Of a stretch of 64,000 bases of DNA, positions 25,486 through 34,228 are shown one piece after another. Position 1 is the stretch's first letter. Every line of letters begins with the position of its first letter. The notes below the pieces were generated by a model that was not told where the DNA came from, did no database searches, and saw only the letters and a list, made by a program, of their open reading frames with translations. The stretch is taken from the NCBI RefSeq assembly GCF_016907955.1, contig NZ_JAFBCX010000003.1, forward strand, positions 248,001 through 312,000, given 5' to 3'. The stretch comes from Lentzea nigeriaca (lineage in GTDB: Bacteria; Actinomycetota; Actinomycetes; Mycobacteriales; Pseudonocardiaceae). Position numbers and translations under genes: made by a program.

Positions 25486-26760
25486 ATGACACGCGGTGTT
25501 CGTGAGCCCGGAAAACTGCGCCGACTGTGCGGAGCCGCTCTGCTGACCGCGCTTTCGCTGACCGTGCCGGTGACGGCGCAGGCAGAGGCCACACTCCGGC
25601 AGAACGCCGTCATCACGTGGAATCTCCACGCCGAGAACGCCATCTTCGACGTCGCCCGGCAGTCGCCGACCGCGACCTCGCGCAGCTTCGCGATCGTGCA
25701 GGGCGCGGTGTACGACGCGGTCAACGCGATCGCCGGCACCCCGTACGAGCCGTACCTGGTCGCTCCCCGCAGCCGTCCGGGCGACTCGACCGCGGCGGCC
25801 GTGGCCACGGCGGCCTACCGCACGCTCGAGTGGCTCTTCCCCGCCCAGGCCGACGCCCTGCGCGCGAAGTACGAGGAGTCGCTCGCCGCGATCCCCGACG
25901 GCCCGTCCGAACGCGGCGGCATCGCCGTCGGCCAGGCCACGGCGACGGCGATGATCGAGGCGCGGCGCAACGACGGCGCGTTCTCCGACGCCACCTGGCC
26001 CGTCGGCACCGGCCCCGGCCAGTGGCGGCCGACTCCGCCGGGCTTTCTCCAGACCGGCGCCTGGTTCGCCACGCTGAAGCCGTTCGTCGTCGCGCCCGGC
26101 CCCTACCGCGCCCCAGGGCCGCCCGCGCTGACCAGGGCCGCGTGGGCCCGCGACTTCACCGAGACCAAGTCTCTCGGCTCGGCCACCAGCACCACGCGCA
26201 CGCCCGGCCAGACCGAGGCGGCGATCTGGTGGGACGACCCGCGGCTGGTGGAATGGCAGATCAAACGCCAGCTCGCCACGACCCACCGGCTCGGCACCCT
26301 GCAGACCGCCCGGATGTTCGCGATGGTGGACGTGGCCGCCGCCGACTCGCTCATCGCCTGCTACCAGGAGAAGAAGCGCTGGCACTTCTGGCGCCCGGTG
26401 ACGGCGGTCCCGCTCGCCGACACCGACGGCAACCCGGCCACCGGCGGCGACCCCGCGTGGACCCCGCTGCGGACCACCGCGCCCTCGCCGGAGTACCCGT
26501 CCGGCCACGCCTGCTTCACCGCCGCGACCACGACGGCCCTGCGCGCGTTCTTCGGCCGCGACGACCTGTCCTTCAGCGCCCACAGCGCCGACTCCGGCAC
26601 CACCCGCCACTACCGCAGCCTCTCGGTGGCCGCGGCCGAGCTGGACCAGGCCAGGATCTGGGCGGGTGTGCACTACCGGTTCGCCACCAAGGACGGCCAT
26701 CGGCTCGGTGCGAGCGTCGCCCACGACGTCCTCGACCGCTCCTTCGGCCCCCGCCGGTGA
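25486..26760 (+). CDS. Secreted vanadium-dependent haloperoxidase / PAP2-type phosphatase family protein
   Basis: 424 residues; ATG at 25486 behind TGGGGGA. Residues 1-34 are a signal peptide with cleavage near TAQA|EA. The vanadate/phosphate pocket motifs are present in order: KKRWHFWRP (~297-305), PSGHACF (~339-345) and RIWAGVHYRFATKDGHRLG (~389-407), with Lys, Arg, Ser-Gly-His, Arg and His at the expected places. Sequence outside these motifs resembles bacterial vanadium-chloroperoxidase-like proteins more than short PAP2 phosphatases. Whether it halogenates or dephosphorylates cannot be told. It is monocistronic and ends at a hairpin. Confidence 0.85.
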   Translation: MTRGVREPGKLRRLCGAALLTALSLTVPVTAQAEATLRQNAVITWNLHAENAIFDVARQSPTATSRSFAIVQGAVYDAVNAIAGTPYEPYLVAPRSRPGDSTAAAVATAAYRTLEWLFPAQADALRAKYEESLAAIPDGPSERGGIAVGQATATAMIEARRNDGAFSDATWPVGTGPGQWRPTPPGFLQTGAWFATLKPFVVAPGPYRAPGPPALTRAAWARDFTETKSLGSATSTTRTPGQTEAAIWWDDPRLVEWQIKRQLATTHRLGTLQTARMFAMVDVAAADSLIACYQEKKRWHFWRPVTAVPLADTDGNPATGGDPAWTPLRTTAPSPEYPSGHACFTAATTTALRAFFGRDDLSFSAHSADSGTTRHYRSLSVAAAELDQARIWAGVHYRFATKDGHRLGASVAHDVLDRSFGPRR

Positions 26761-26763
26761 CTC

Positions 26764-26787
26764 AGGTCCGCAACGCCTCGCGGACCT
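26764..26787 (+). terminator. Hairpin after the haloperoxidase-like gene
   Basis: AGGTCCGC (26764-26771) pairs with GCGGACCT (26780-26787) around eight bases, three bases after the stop. The next gene is convergent. Confidence 0.6.
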
Positions 26788-26825
26788 TCGCGGGGGTTCG
26801 GGGTGCGTTCGACACATACCGTCCG

Positions 26826-27257
26826 TCACCTCGGCGGCGTCCGGATCATGGCGTCGCCGCCGGGTACCAACGCCTTGAGCCGCCGTGGAGCCGTCACCAG
26901 GTAGCTCTCCACGAGCAGTTCTCCGACCTCGCCCCAGTCGGTGTCGTCGTCGAGCACCAGCCCGACGACGTTGGCCGACCACCGGGGCTTGAAGAACGGG
27001 TGCGGCGCGTTGCTCAACGCCGCCAGCTCCGGCCCTTCCGACCGGAACGTCAGCACGCTGCCGTCCGCCATCCCGGTCGCGTCCGCGTAGGACGGCGGCC
27101 TGCCGTCCTCGATCTCCAGCACGTGCGCGAACGCCCGCTGGGCCACCCGCCAGCGGATGCCGCGCCAGGCTCGCTCCTCGGCCACCTCGGGTAGCGCCGC
27201 GCACACTGCCCGCAGTCGCTCCAGGACCTCGTCCGGAACCTCCGCGTAGTCAGCCAC
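26826..27257 (-). CDS. MmcQ/YjbR-family protein
   Basis: 143 residues, GTG start at 27257 behind GGGGGACC. The family pattern is clear: LERLRAVCAALPEVAEERAW, GIRWRVAQRAFAHVLEIEDG, then VLTFRSEGPELAALSNAPHP, and the C-terminal WGEVGELLVESYLVTAPRRL. These CyaY-like-fold proteins are often called DNA-binding, but a molecular role is not established. No operon partner; it is convergent with the haloperoxidase-like gene and divergent from the big surface protein, 190 bases away. Confidence 0.85.
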   Translation of the reverse strand: MADYAEVPDEVLERLRAVCAALPEVAEERAWRGIRWRVAQRAFAHVLEIEDGRPPSYADATGMADGSVLTFRSEGPELAALSNAPHPFFKPRWSANVVGLVLDDDTDWGEVGELLVESYLVTAPRRLKALVPGGDAMIRTPPR

Positions 27258-27389
27258 GGTCCCCCTTCCTGATCAACTTCCAGCCTGAACCGAACAGCTT
27301 CCCAGAACGGTGAGATCGCCCGGAGGTCCCCGCCGATTCGGGACCAAAGACCTCAATTACGCCGTTTGCCCGGGCCGGGGGTAACGGTG

Positions 27390-27433
27390 CGTATCCGCGT
27401 TCCGAAACGAGGACCGTATCCGCACCCGTTCCG
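27390..27433. promoter_or_regulatory. Direct repeats upstream of the surface-protein gene
   Basis: CGTATCCGCGTTCCG (27390-27404) recurs as CGTATCCGCACCCGTTCCG (27415-27433), 25 bases apart and just before the start at 27448. Repeats on about two and a half helical turns suggest regulator binding, but their closeness to the start codon means they may lie in the leader. Confidence 0.3.
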
Positions 27434-27447
27434 GAATCGGTGAAAAT

Positions 27448-30400
27448 ATGAAACAGAGGTCTCGTCGGGGGCTAACGGCGCTGGTCGCCGGTTCCGCGAT
27501 CCTTCTCAGCACACCCGCCGCGTTCGCGACGTCGTTCAGCAACCCCGCGATTACGTTCAGTGGCGACGGTGTCACGTCGAACGGGGTCTTCTACGCGAGG
27601 TCCGGCAAGCAGATCAACCTGGTCGCACACTTCGCCAACACCGCGAAGTGCATCCACGTGACGGGATTCCCGAAGGTGGCCCTCAACGGCGTCACCAGCT
27701 GGACGCAGCCGCTCACGACCCCGAACGGCGCGGACGGCCTGCAGACCCTGACCGTGCTCATCGGCGAGAGCTCCAACAACAACACGTGCAGCTCGAAGAC
27801 CGACACGGTGACCGCCTCGTACGTGCTGGACAACACCGGCCCCTCGGTCACGTCGTCGCTCAGCCCCGCCGCGAACGCCGCCGGGTGGAACAACGGCAAC
27901 GCCACCGTGTCCTGGTCGGCGAACGACGGCACGGGCGTCGGCGGCGGCACGACGACCGCGCCGACCACGATCTCCGCTGACACCGCCGGTCAGACGGTCA
28001 CCGGCCGCGGTACCGACGCGCTCGGCAACGTCGGGCCCGAGTCGTCCGTCGTCGTCAAGCGCGACACCGTGAAGCCGTCGATCAGCGGCACCCGCTCGCC
28101 CGCCGCGAACTCCTCCGGCTGGAACAACACCAACGTCACCGTCGGGTTCACCTGTTCCGACGCGTTGTCGCTGATCAAGAGCTGCCCCGGTGCCACGACG
28201 CTCACGAACGAGGGCGCGAACCAGTCGGCCGGCGGAACGGCCACCGACAACGCCGACAACGCGCAGAGCACGACCGTCGGCGGCATCAACATCGACAAGA
28301 CGGCGCCGACCCTCACCGCGAGCGCGAAGCTGCCCGACGGCAGCCCGTACGTTCCTGGCACGTGGACCAACCAGAAGGTCACCGCCGTCTTCACCTGCGC
28401 GGACTCGTTGTCCCAGGTGGCGACGTGCGGAACCGAGACGTTCCTGAACGGCGAGGGCGCCGACCAGACCGCCAACAGCTCCGGCAGGGACTTCGCGGGC
28501 AACATCGGCACCGCGAGCGTGTCGAACATCGACATCGACAGGACGGCGCCGGTCACGAGCGCGACCGCGCCGCAGACGGCGTGGAACAACACCGACGTCA
28601 CGGTCGCGTTCTCCGCGAGCGACGCGCTGTCCGGTGTGCGCGAGACGCACTACAAGGTCAACGGTGGCGCGGCGCAAACCGGCGCCCAGCTGACGCTGAA
28701 CGCCCAGGGCACCTACGCGGTCGAGTACTGGAGCACGGACAACGCCGGCAACACGGAGTCCGCGAAGACCGTCACCGTCAACATCGACAAGACCCCGCCG
28801 ACGATCACCCACGCGCAGTCTCCCGCCGCGAACGCGAACGGCTGGAACAACGGCGCCGTCACGGTCACCTTCACCTGCGGCGACAGCGGTGGTTCCGGCG
28901 TGGCGACCTGCGGTCCGAACCAGACGGTCGGCACCGAGGGCAAGGACCAGGCCGTCACCGGCACCGTGAAGGACAACGCGGGCAACACGGCGTCCGACCC
29001 CGCCACGGTGAGCATCGACACCACCAAGCCGACCATCACGCCGTCCGTCACCGGCAGCGCGCAGGACGGTTGGTACAGCCAGGACGTCACCGTGTCCTAC
29101 GAGTGCGGCGACGCGCTGTCGGGTGTGGACAGCTGCACCGGAACCCAGACGCTGGGCGAAGGTGCGAACCAGACCGCGACCGGCACCGCGACGGACGCGG
29201 CGGGCAACAGCGCGACCGCGAGTGTCACCGGCATCAACGTCGACAAGACCGCGCCGACGCTCACCGGAACGCCGAGCACGACCGGCTGGAGCCGCGAGGA
29301 CGTCACCGTCACGTGGACCTGCACCGACGGCGGCTCCGGTGTGGCGGGTTCACCGTCGCCGAGCACGGTCACCGGTGAGGGCACGGACCTGTCCGCGTCC
29401 GCCTCGTGCACCGACAAGGCGGGCAACACCGCCACGACGACGGTGTCCGGTATCAAGATCGACCGCGCGGCGCCGAACACGACCGCGAGCGTCGCGCAGC
29501 CGTTCGACAGCGGCTGGTACGCCGACAGCGTCGAGGTGACGCTGTCCGCCGCGGACGCCCTCTCCGGCGTCGGCCAGACGCAGTACCGCGTCGACGACAA
29601 CGCGGCGCAGCTGTACACCGGTCCGTTCGGCTTCACCGCGAGCGGCAAGCACGTGATCACCTTCTGGAGCGTCGACCAGGTCGGTAACCAGGAGAGCGCG
29701 GAAGGCAACGCGCTGGCGCTGTGGGTCGACACGGCCGCGCCGACGATCATCGGCAGCCGCACCCCGGCGAACGGCCACGGCTGGAACAACACGGACGTCG
29801 TTGTCTCCTTCGCGTGTGCCGACAGCGAGTCCGGGCTCGCGAGCTGCAGCGACCCCTCCACGGTCACGGCGGAGGGCGCGGGCCAGAGCGTCAGCGGCAC
29901 CGCTGTCGACGGCGTCGGCAAGAGCGCGTCCACGACGGTCGGTGACATCAACATCGACCGGACCGCACCCGTGCTCACCCGGTCCTCGACGGCCGGCTGG
30001 CACAACGCGGACGTCACCGTGCACTGGACCGCGGTCGACGGCCTGTCCGGTGTGGACGAAACGACCGTGCCCGCGGACAGCGTCATCACCGGTGAGGGCC
30101 GCAACCTCGCGTCCAACACCGTGACGGTGAAGGACAAGGCTGGTAACGAGAGCACGCCCGCGTCCGCGACCGGAGTGATGATCGACCGCGCCGGTCCCGT
30201 GATCAGCGGTGGCCCGATCACCTCGCCGAACGCCGCGGGCTGGTACCGCGACGAGGTCGTCGTCGACTTCGCCTGCGCCGACCCGAAGCTCGCCGACGGA
30301 AGCGACGGCTCCGGTGTCGCGTTCTGCCCCGGCAGCACGGTGCTGAAGACCGACGGGGCCGGCCAGTCCGTCACGAGCGGCGACGCGAACGACGTCGCTG

Positions 30401-31776
30401 GCAACACCACCAAGGGCAAGACCGTCGGCGGCATCAACATCGACGGCACCGCCCCGAGCACCACCAGCGACAACCAGTGCACCAGGACGAACGGCTGGTG
30501 CACCGGCTCCACGGCGAACGTGGTGCTCACCGCGACGGACGCGTTGTCCGGCGTGCAGGAGCTGCACTACCGGATCGACGGCGGCGCGGAGCAGGTCGCC
30601 GCGGGCGCGAGCAAGACGGTCGCGGTCCCGCTCGACGGCAGCGGCGCGGGCACCGTGACGTACTGGGCGGTGGACAAGGCGGGCAACGCCGAAACCCCGA
30701 ACGGTGTGTCGCTGAAGTGGGACAACATCGCCCCGGCCGTCAGCCACACCACGTCGCCCGCCCCGAACGCCGACGACTGGACCAACAGTGACGTCACCGT
30801 GCACTTCACGGCCAAGGACGACGACGCCGGTTCCGGTCTGGACGCGGCATCGGTCACGCCGGACGTCGTGGTCGGCACCGACACCAGCGGCCAGGTCGTC
30901 ATCGGCTCGGCGAAGGACGTGGCGGGCAACGTCGGCACCGACTCGGTGACGATCAAGCTCGACAAGACCAAGCCGTCCATCACCGCCGAGATCGTCGGTG
31001 GCGCCAAGCCCTGGTTCACCGCGCCGGTGAAGGTGCACTTCACCTGTGCCGACACGGGATCCGGCATCCCGGCGACCGCCTGCCCCGACGACGTCGTGGT
31101 GAGCACCAACGGTGCGGGCCAGTCCGTCACCGGCACGGTCACCGACCGGGCGGGCAACAGCCAGAGCGCGACCGTCGACGGCATCAACGTCGACACCGCC
31201 GCTCCGGTCTTCGAGTCGGTCAGCGTGGCCGACGGCGCGGTGTACCGCTTCACCGCTCCGGCTCCCGCGTGCACCGCCACCGACGCGGTGTCCGGTGTGG
31301 ACAGTTGCGTCGTCGTCACGACGGCACTGGCGGATCCGGGCGCATGGTCGTTCACCGCGACCGCGAAGGACAAGGCGGGCAACACCAGCACGCGAACCGG
31401 CCGGTACCAGGTGCAGCTGTACGAGTTCGGCGGCTTCCTGCAGCCGATCAACGCCAGCGGCTCGACGAGCGTGTTCAAGGCGGGCAGCACGGTGCCGGTC
31501 AAGTTCCAGCTGCGTAACGGCACCGGCGCGCTGGTGCAGTCACGGACCGCGCCGCAGTGGGTCGTGCCCGTCCGCGGTGGTCTGCTGACCTCCTCGGTCA
31601 ACGAGACGGTCTCGACCGACTCGGCGACGACCGACGGCGCGTTCCGCTGGGACGCCACGGCACAGCAGTACATCTACAACTGGCAGACCAAGGGCCTGTC
31701 GGCCGGGTACGCCTACCGGATCGGCGCCAAGCTGGAGGACGGCCAGATCCTCTACGTCACGGTGGGCCTGAAGTAA
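27448..31776 (+). CDS. 1442-residue secreted modular surface protein (Ig/OmpL47-like repeats, PxKF C terminus)
   Basis: The signal peptide is MKQRSRRGLTALVAGSAILL followed by STPAAFA. After a ~100-residue head come about 15 beta modules of 70-95 residues. Each runs from an IDKTAP-like opener through GWNNxDVTV, a CxD..SGV core and GTxxDxAGN. Three modules (~4, 8 and 12) have the YxVDxG..YWSxDxAGN form of OmpL47/Ig-like domains. The C terminus has the PxKF signature (GSTVPVKFQL). There is no sortase motif, so it is probably secreted or wall-associated by charge. Adhesin or matrix roles are typical for such proteins but unproven. The gene is monocistronic and ends at a perfect hairpin. Confidence 0.85.
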   Translation: MKQRSRRGLTALVAGSAILLSTPAAFATSFSNPAITFSGDGVTSNGVFYARSGKQINLVAHFANTAKCIHVTGFPKVALNGVTSWTQPLTTPNGADGLQTLTVLIGESSNNNTCSSKTDTVTASYVLDNTGPSVTSSLSPAANAAGWNNGNATVSWSANDGTGVGGGTTTAPTTISADTAGQTVTGRGTDALGNVGPESSVVVKRDTVKPSISGTRSPAANSSGWNNTNVTVGFTCSDALSLIKSCPGATTLTNEGANQSAGGTATDNADNAQSTTVGGINIDKTAPTLTASAKLPDGSPYVPGTWTNQKVTAVFTCADSLSQVATCGTETFLNGEGADQTANSSGRDFAGNIGTASVSNIDIDRTAPVTSATAPQTAWNNTDVTVAFSASDALSGVRETHYKVNGGAAQTGAQLTLNAQGTYAVEYWSTDNAGNTESAKTVTVNIDKTPPTITHAQSPAANANGWNNGAVTVTFTCGDSGGSGVATCGPNQTVGTEGKDQAVTGTVKDNAGNTASDPATVSIDTTKPTITPSVTGSAQDGWYSQDVTVSYECGDALSGVDSCTGTQTLGEGANQTATGTATDAAGNSATASVTGINVDKTAPTLTGTPSTTGWSREDVTVTWTCTDGGSGVAGSPSPSTVTGEGTDLSASASCTDKAGNTATTTVSGIKIDRAAPNTTASVAQPFDSGWYADSVEVTLSAADALSGVGQTQYRVDDNAAQLYTGPFGFTASGKHVITFWSVDQVGNQESAEGNALALWVDTAAPTIIGSRTPANGHGWNNTDVVVSFACADSESGLASCSDPSTVTAEGAGQSVSGTAVDGVGKSASTTVGDINIDRTAPVLTRSSTAGWHNADVTVHWTAVDGLSGVDETTVPADSVITGEGRNLASNTVTVKDKAGNESTPASATGVMIDRAGPVISGGPITSPNAAGWYRDEVVVDFACADPKLADGSDGSGVAFCPGSTVLKTDGAGQSVTSGDANDVAGNTTKGKTVGGINIDGTAPSTTSDNQCTRTNGWCTGSTANVVLTATDALSGVQELHYRIDGGAEQVAAGASKTVAVPLDGSGAGTVTYWAVDKAGNAETPNGVSLKWDNIAPAVSHTTSPAPNADDWTNSDVTVHFTAKDDDAGSGLDAASVTPDVVVGTDTSGQVVIGSAKDVAGNVGTDSVTIKLDKTKPSITAEIVGGAKPWFTAPVKVHFTCADTGSGIPATACPDDVVVSTNGAGQSVTGTVTDRAGNSQSATVDGINVDTAAPVFESVSVADGAVYRFTAPAPACTATDAVSGVDSCVVVTTALADPGAWSFTATAKDKAGNTSTRTGRYQVQLYEFGGFLQPINASGSTSVFKAGSTVPVKFQLRNGTGALVQSRTAPQWVVPVRGGLLTSSVNETVSTDSATTDGAFRWDATAQQYIYNWQTKGLSAGYAYRIGAKLEDGQILYVTVGLK

Positions 31777-31785
31777 TCCCCGTTG

Positions 31786-31812
31786 ACCGGGTGCCGGAGA
31801 CCGGCACCCGGT
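31786..31812. terminator. Bidirectional terminator hairpin
   Basis: ACCGGGTGCCGG and CCGGCACCCGGT form a perfect 12-bp stem with an AGA loop, ten bases after the surface-protein stop and touching the stop codon of the convergent oxidoreductase gene. Confidence 0.8.
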
Positions 31813-32819
31813 CAGCTCACCGTGATGACGACCTTCCCGAACGGCTGCTCGTCCTCGTAGTACCGGAACGCCTTCGCGGCGTCCTCGAACTCGAACTCCC
31901 GGTCCAGGACCGGGCGCAGACCGCCGGCCTCGATCGCGCGGTTCATCGCCAGGAACTGGGCCTGACTGCCGACGGCGATCGACCGCACGCTCGCACCGGA
32001 GCCGAACAACACCCTCGGGTCGAGCATCGGCACGTCACCGGCGACGAACCCCACGAGCGCCACCTCCCCGGCCACCGCCACGGCCCGCAGGGACTTCGGC
32101 AGGTCGCCCACCACGTCCACGACGCGGTGCGCACCGCGCCCACCGGTCGACTCCCGCACCTGAGCCGGCCAGTCCGGCGTTGCGCGGTGGTTCAGCACCT
32201 CGTGAGCTCCCAGCGCTTTCAGCCGCCGTGCCTTGTCCTCACCGCTCGTCGTGGCGATCACGTCGGCGCCGAGCAGTCCGGCGAACTGCGCCGCGAACAG
32301 CGATACGCCGCCGGTGCCCAAGGTGACGACCGTGTCGCCCGCGCGTACGCCGGACAACGCGTTCCACGCCGTCACCCCGGCGCACGGAAGCGTCGCGGCC
32401 TCGGCGAAAGACAGGTGCCGCGGCACCGCAACCAGCGCGGATTCCGGCAGCACCACCAGTTCCGCGAGCATCCCGTCGAGCGACCCGCCGAGCTGCGGCA
32501 GGTGCTCCGGCCCGAACGGACCGTCCACCCAGCTGGGGAAGAGCCCGGCGGTCACCCGGTCGCCGACGCGCGTCCGTTCGACGCCCGGTCCCACCGCCAC
32601 CACCTCACCGGCGCCGTCCGACACCGGGACCAGATCCTCCTTGACCGGCAACACGTACGTGCCGCGCAGCACGAGGAGCTCGCGGAAGCCGAGCGACACC
32701 GCCCGCACCGCCACCAGCACCTCGCCGGGTCCCGGCACCGGCACCGGTTCCTCGCGCAGCGTCAACCCGTCGATCCCCGCACCACTGGCCGCCCGCCAGC
32801 TCCGCATCTTCTCCGTCAT
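31812..32819 (-). CDS. Zinc-independent MDR-family NAD(P)-dependent alcohol dehydrogenase / quinone oxidoreductase
   Basis: 335 residues. GroES-like N domain (~20-130) with VPVSDGAGEVVAVGPGVERT, Rossmann domain with VVTLGTGGVSLFAAQFAGLL (~165-185). The catalytic and structural zinc cysteines of classical alcohol dehydrogenases are not visible, so it belongs with the MDR enzymes of quinone-reductase or zinc-free type. A cytosolic NAD(P)H-linked reduction of an aldehyde or enone is expected. It is divergent from an MmyB-type regulator over 76 bases, which is a common pairing, and is probably that regulator's target. Confidence 0.85.
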   Translation of the reverse strand: MTEKMRSWRAASGAGIDGLTLREEPVPVPGPGEVLVAVRAVSLGFRELLVLRGTYVLPVKEDLVPVSDGAGEVVAVGPGVERTRVGDRVTAGLFPSWVDGPFGPEHLPQLGGSLDGMLAELVVLPESALVAVPRHLSFAEAATLPCAGVTAWNALSGVRAGDTVVTLGTGGVSLFAAQFAGLLGADVIATTSGEDKARRLKALGAHEVLNHRATPDWPAQVRESTGGRGAHRVVDVVGDLPKSLRAVAVAGEVALVGFVAGDVPMLDPRVLFGSGASVRSIAVGSQAQFLAMNRAIEAGGLRPVLDREFEFEDAAKAFRYYEDEQPFGKVVITVS

Positions 32820-32853
32820 GAGCTGATCTTGTGATTTCCGCTGGAGGAGAACA

Positions 32854-32869
32854 ATTCCCTGCGAGGAAT
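32854..32869. promoter_or_regulatory. Inverted repeat ATTCC-N6-GGAAT in a divergent promoter
   Basis: Located midway between the divergent oxidoreductase (start 32819) and regulator (start 32896) genes, so it is well placed for an operator of the MmyB-type regulator. Short arms limit confidence. Confidence 0.4.
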
Positions 32870-32895
32870 GGCCCGTGACCGGCTAGAAAGACCGG

Positions 32896-33711
32896 GTGCC
32901 GACGATCGGGAACGCCCTGGGCGGCGAGCTGCGCCGGTGGCGCGACGCCCGCCGCATCAGCCAGCTGGAGCTGGCCACGCGTGCGGGCACCACCCAACGG
33001 CATATGAGCTTCGTCGAGACCGGCCGCTCACTGCCCGGCCGCCCGCTCGTGCTGCGCCTCGCCGAGTCGCTGGACCTGTCGCTGCGCGAACGCAACGCGC
33101 TGCTGGTCGCCGCCGGCTACGCGCCCGCGTTCAGCGAGACGAACCTCGACGACCCCCGGATGCGGCCCGTGCGGGATGCGCTGCAGCAGGTGCTCGCCGG
33201 GCACATGCCGTACCCGGCACTCGTCGCGGGCCCGCGCGGCCAGATCGTCGCCGCCAACGACGCGATCGACGTGCTCACCGAGGGCGCCGCACCGGAACTG
33301 CTGACCGGCGACGTGAACGTCTGGAGGCTGGCCCTGCACCCGGACGGCATGGCCGGCCGCGTGCAGAACCTCGACGTCTGGGGCAGGCACGTGATCGAGG
33401 GCCTGCGCGCCAGGGCTGCCCGCCATCCCGATCCGCAGCTCAGCGAGCTGATCACCGAACTGTCCGGGTACGTGCCGGACGCGCCGCCGCCCGGCGACGA
33501 CTACCTCGGCTTCGCGGTCCCGCTGCGGCTGAGCACGCCCGACGGCACCCTGCAGCTGCTCACGACGCTGACGTCGTTCGCCACCGCCGTCGACGTCACG
33601 CTGGCCGAGCTGCACCTGGAGGCCTGGCTGCCGGTGGACGCGGCCAGCGCCGACATCCTCACGCGTAGGGGTTGCGCCCGGAAAGGCCACCCACCTTGCA
33701 CGGACCGTTGA
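32896..33711 (+). CDS. XRE-family regulator with MmyB-like ligand-binding domain
   Basis: 271 residues, GTG start. The HTH spans ~8-65: LGGELRRWRDARRISQLELA, then AGTTQRHMSFVETGRSLPGR. The C-terminal ~190 residues follow the MmyB/PAS-like fold seen in many actinomycete regulators (PYPALVAGPRGQIVAANDAI, VNVWRLALHPDGMAGRVQNL, then FAVPLRLSTPDGTLQLLTTL). Members generally repress or activate an adjacent divergent oxidoreductase in response to a small, perhaps fatty, ligand. The 3' end overlaps the convergent secreted-protein gene by 53 bases. Confidence 0.88.
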   Translation: MPTIGNALGGELRRWRDARRISQLELATRAGTTQRHMSFVETGRSLPGRPLVLRLAESLDLSLRERNALLVAAGYAPAFSETNLDDPRMRPVRDALQQVLAGHMPYPALVAGPRGQIVAANDAIDVLTEGAAPELLTGDVNVWRLALHPDGMAGRVQNLDVWGRHVIEGLRARAARHPDPQLSELITELSGYVPDAPPPGDDYLGFAVPLRLSTPDGTLQLLTTLTSFATAVDVTLAELHLEAWLPVDAASADILTRRGCARKGHPPCTDR

Positions 33712-34102
33712 ACGCGTCGCGGCACACCACGACTCCCATGTAGGTGATCGTGTCGCCGCTGATCGACCACTTCAGGTCGTTGTAGGTCGTGTAGTCCTCC
33801 TTGTCGCAGCCGGAGTGGTCGTACCGGCGCGTCGGCGTGGTGTCGGGATGCAACGACCCGTTGTAGAACAGGAAGTAGGCGTAGACCGGCTTGGCGTCGC
33901 AGCCCCAGTCGGACACGATCAGGTCGATGTTCGACGCGGAGCTCCGCCCGGTCCAGTCGAACGTCGCCCCGGCGTAGCCGTAGTCCTGCGCCGAGTAGAT
34001 GAACTCCTGCGCGGCCGCACCGGCGGACGGCGCGTTCAGGACGGTGGCCGACACCACCACCGCGGCAGCGGCCGCGATCTTGCTGAAGCTTCTCGAACCC
34101 AT
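33659..34102 (-). CDS. Small secreted protein of unknown function
   Basis: 147 residues from ATG 34102 (an ATG at 34117 would add MLTAA). MGSRSFSKIAAAAAVVVSAT and LNAPSAGA form a signal peptide cleaved near AGA|AAQ. The mature ~115 residues are Tyr/Asp-rich (FIYSAQDYGYAGATFDWTGR, YFLFYNGSLHPDTTPTRRYD) with four cysteines (WGCD, SGCD, VVCR, GPCK), so two disulfides are likely. I do not recognise a family. Neither start has a strong ribosome site. It is divergent from the ClpC-like gene. Confidence 0.65.
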   Translation of the reverse strand: MGSRSFSKIAAAAAVVVSATVLNAPSAGAAAQEFIYSAQDYGYAGATFDWTGRSSASNIDLIVSDWGCDAKPVYAYFLFYNGSLHPDTTPTRRYDHSGCDKEDYTTYNDLKWSISGDTITYMGVVVCRDAFNGPCKVGGLSGRNPYA

Positions 34103-34228
34103 GGCGGCAGTCAACATCGCCCAGAGCCCCGGAAGAAGCTTTTGCGTCTCGGTGCAATACCTCTGCGCAATGCCTCTGACCTGTGCTCTTGGCCGACGAG
34201 GCGCAGGATTGAGGTGGAGGTGACAGGC

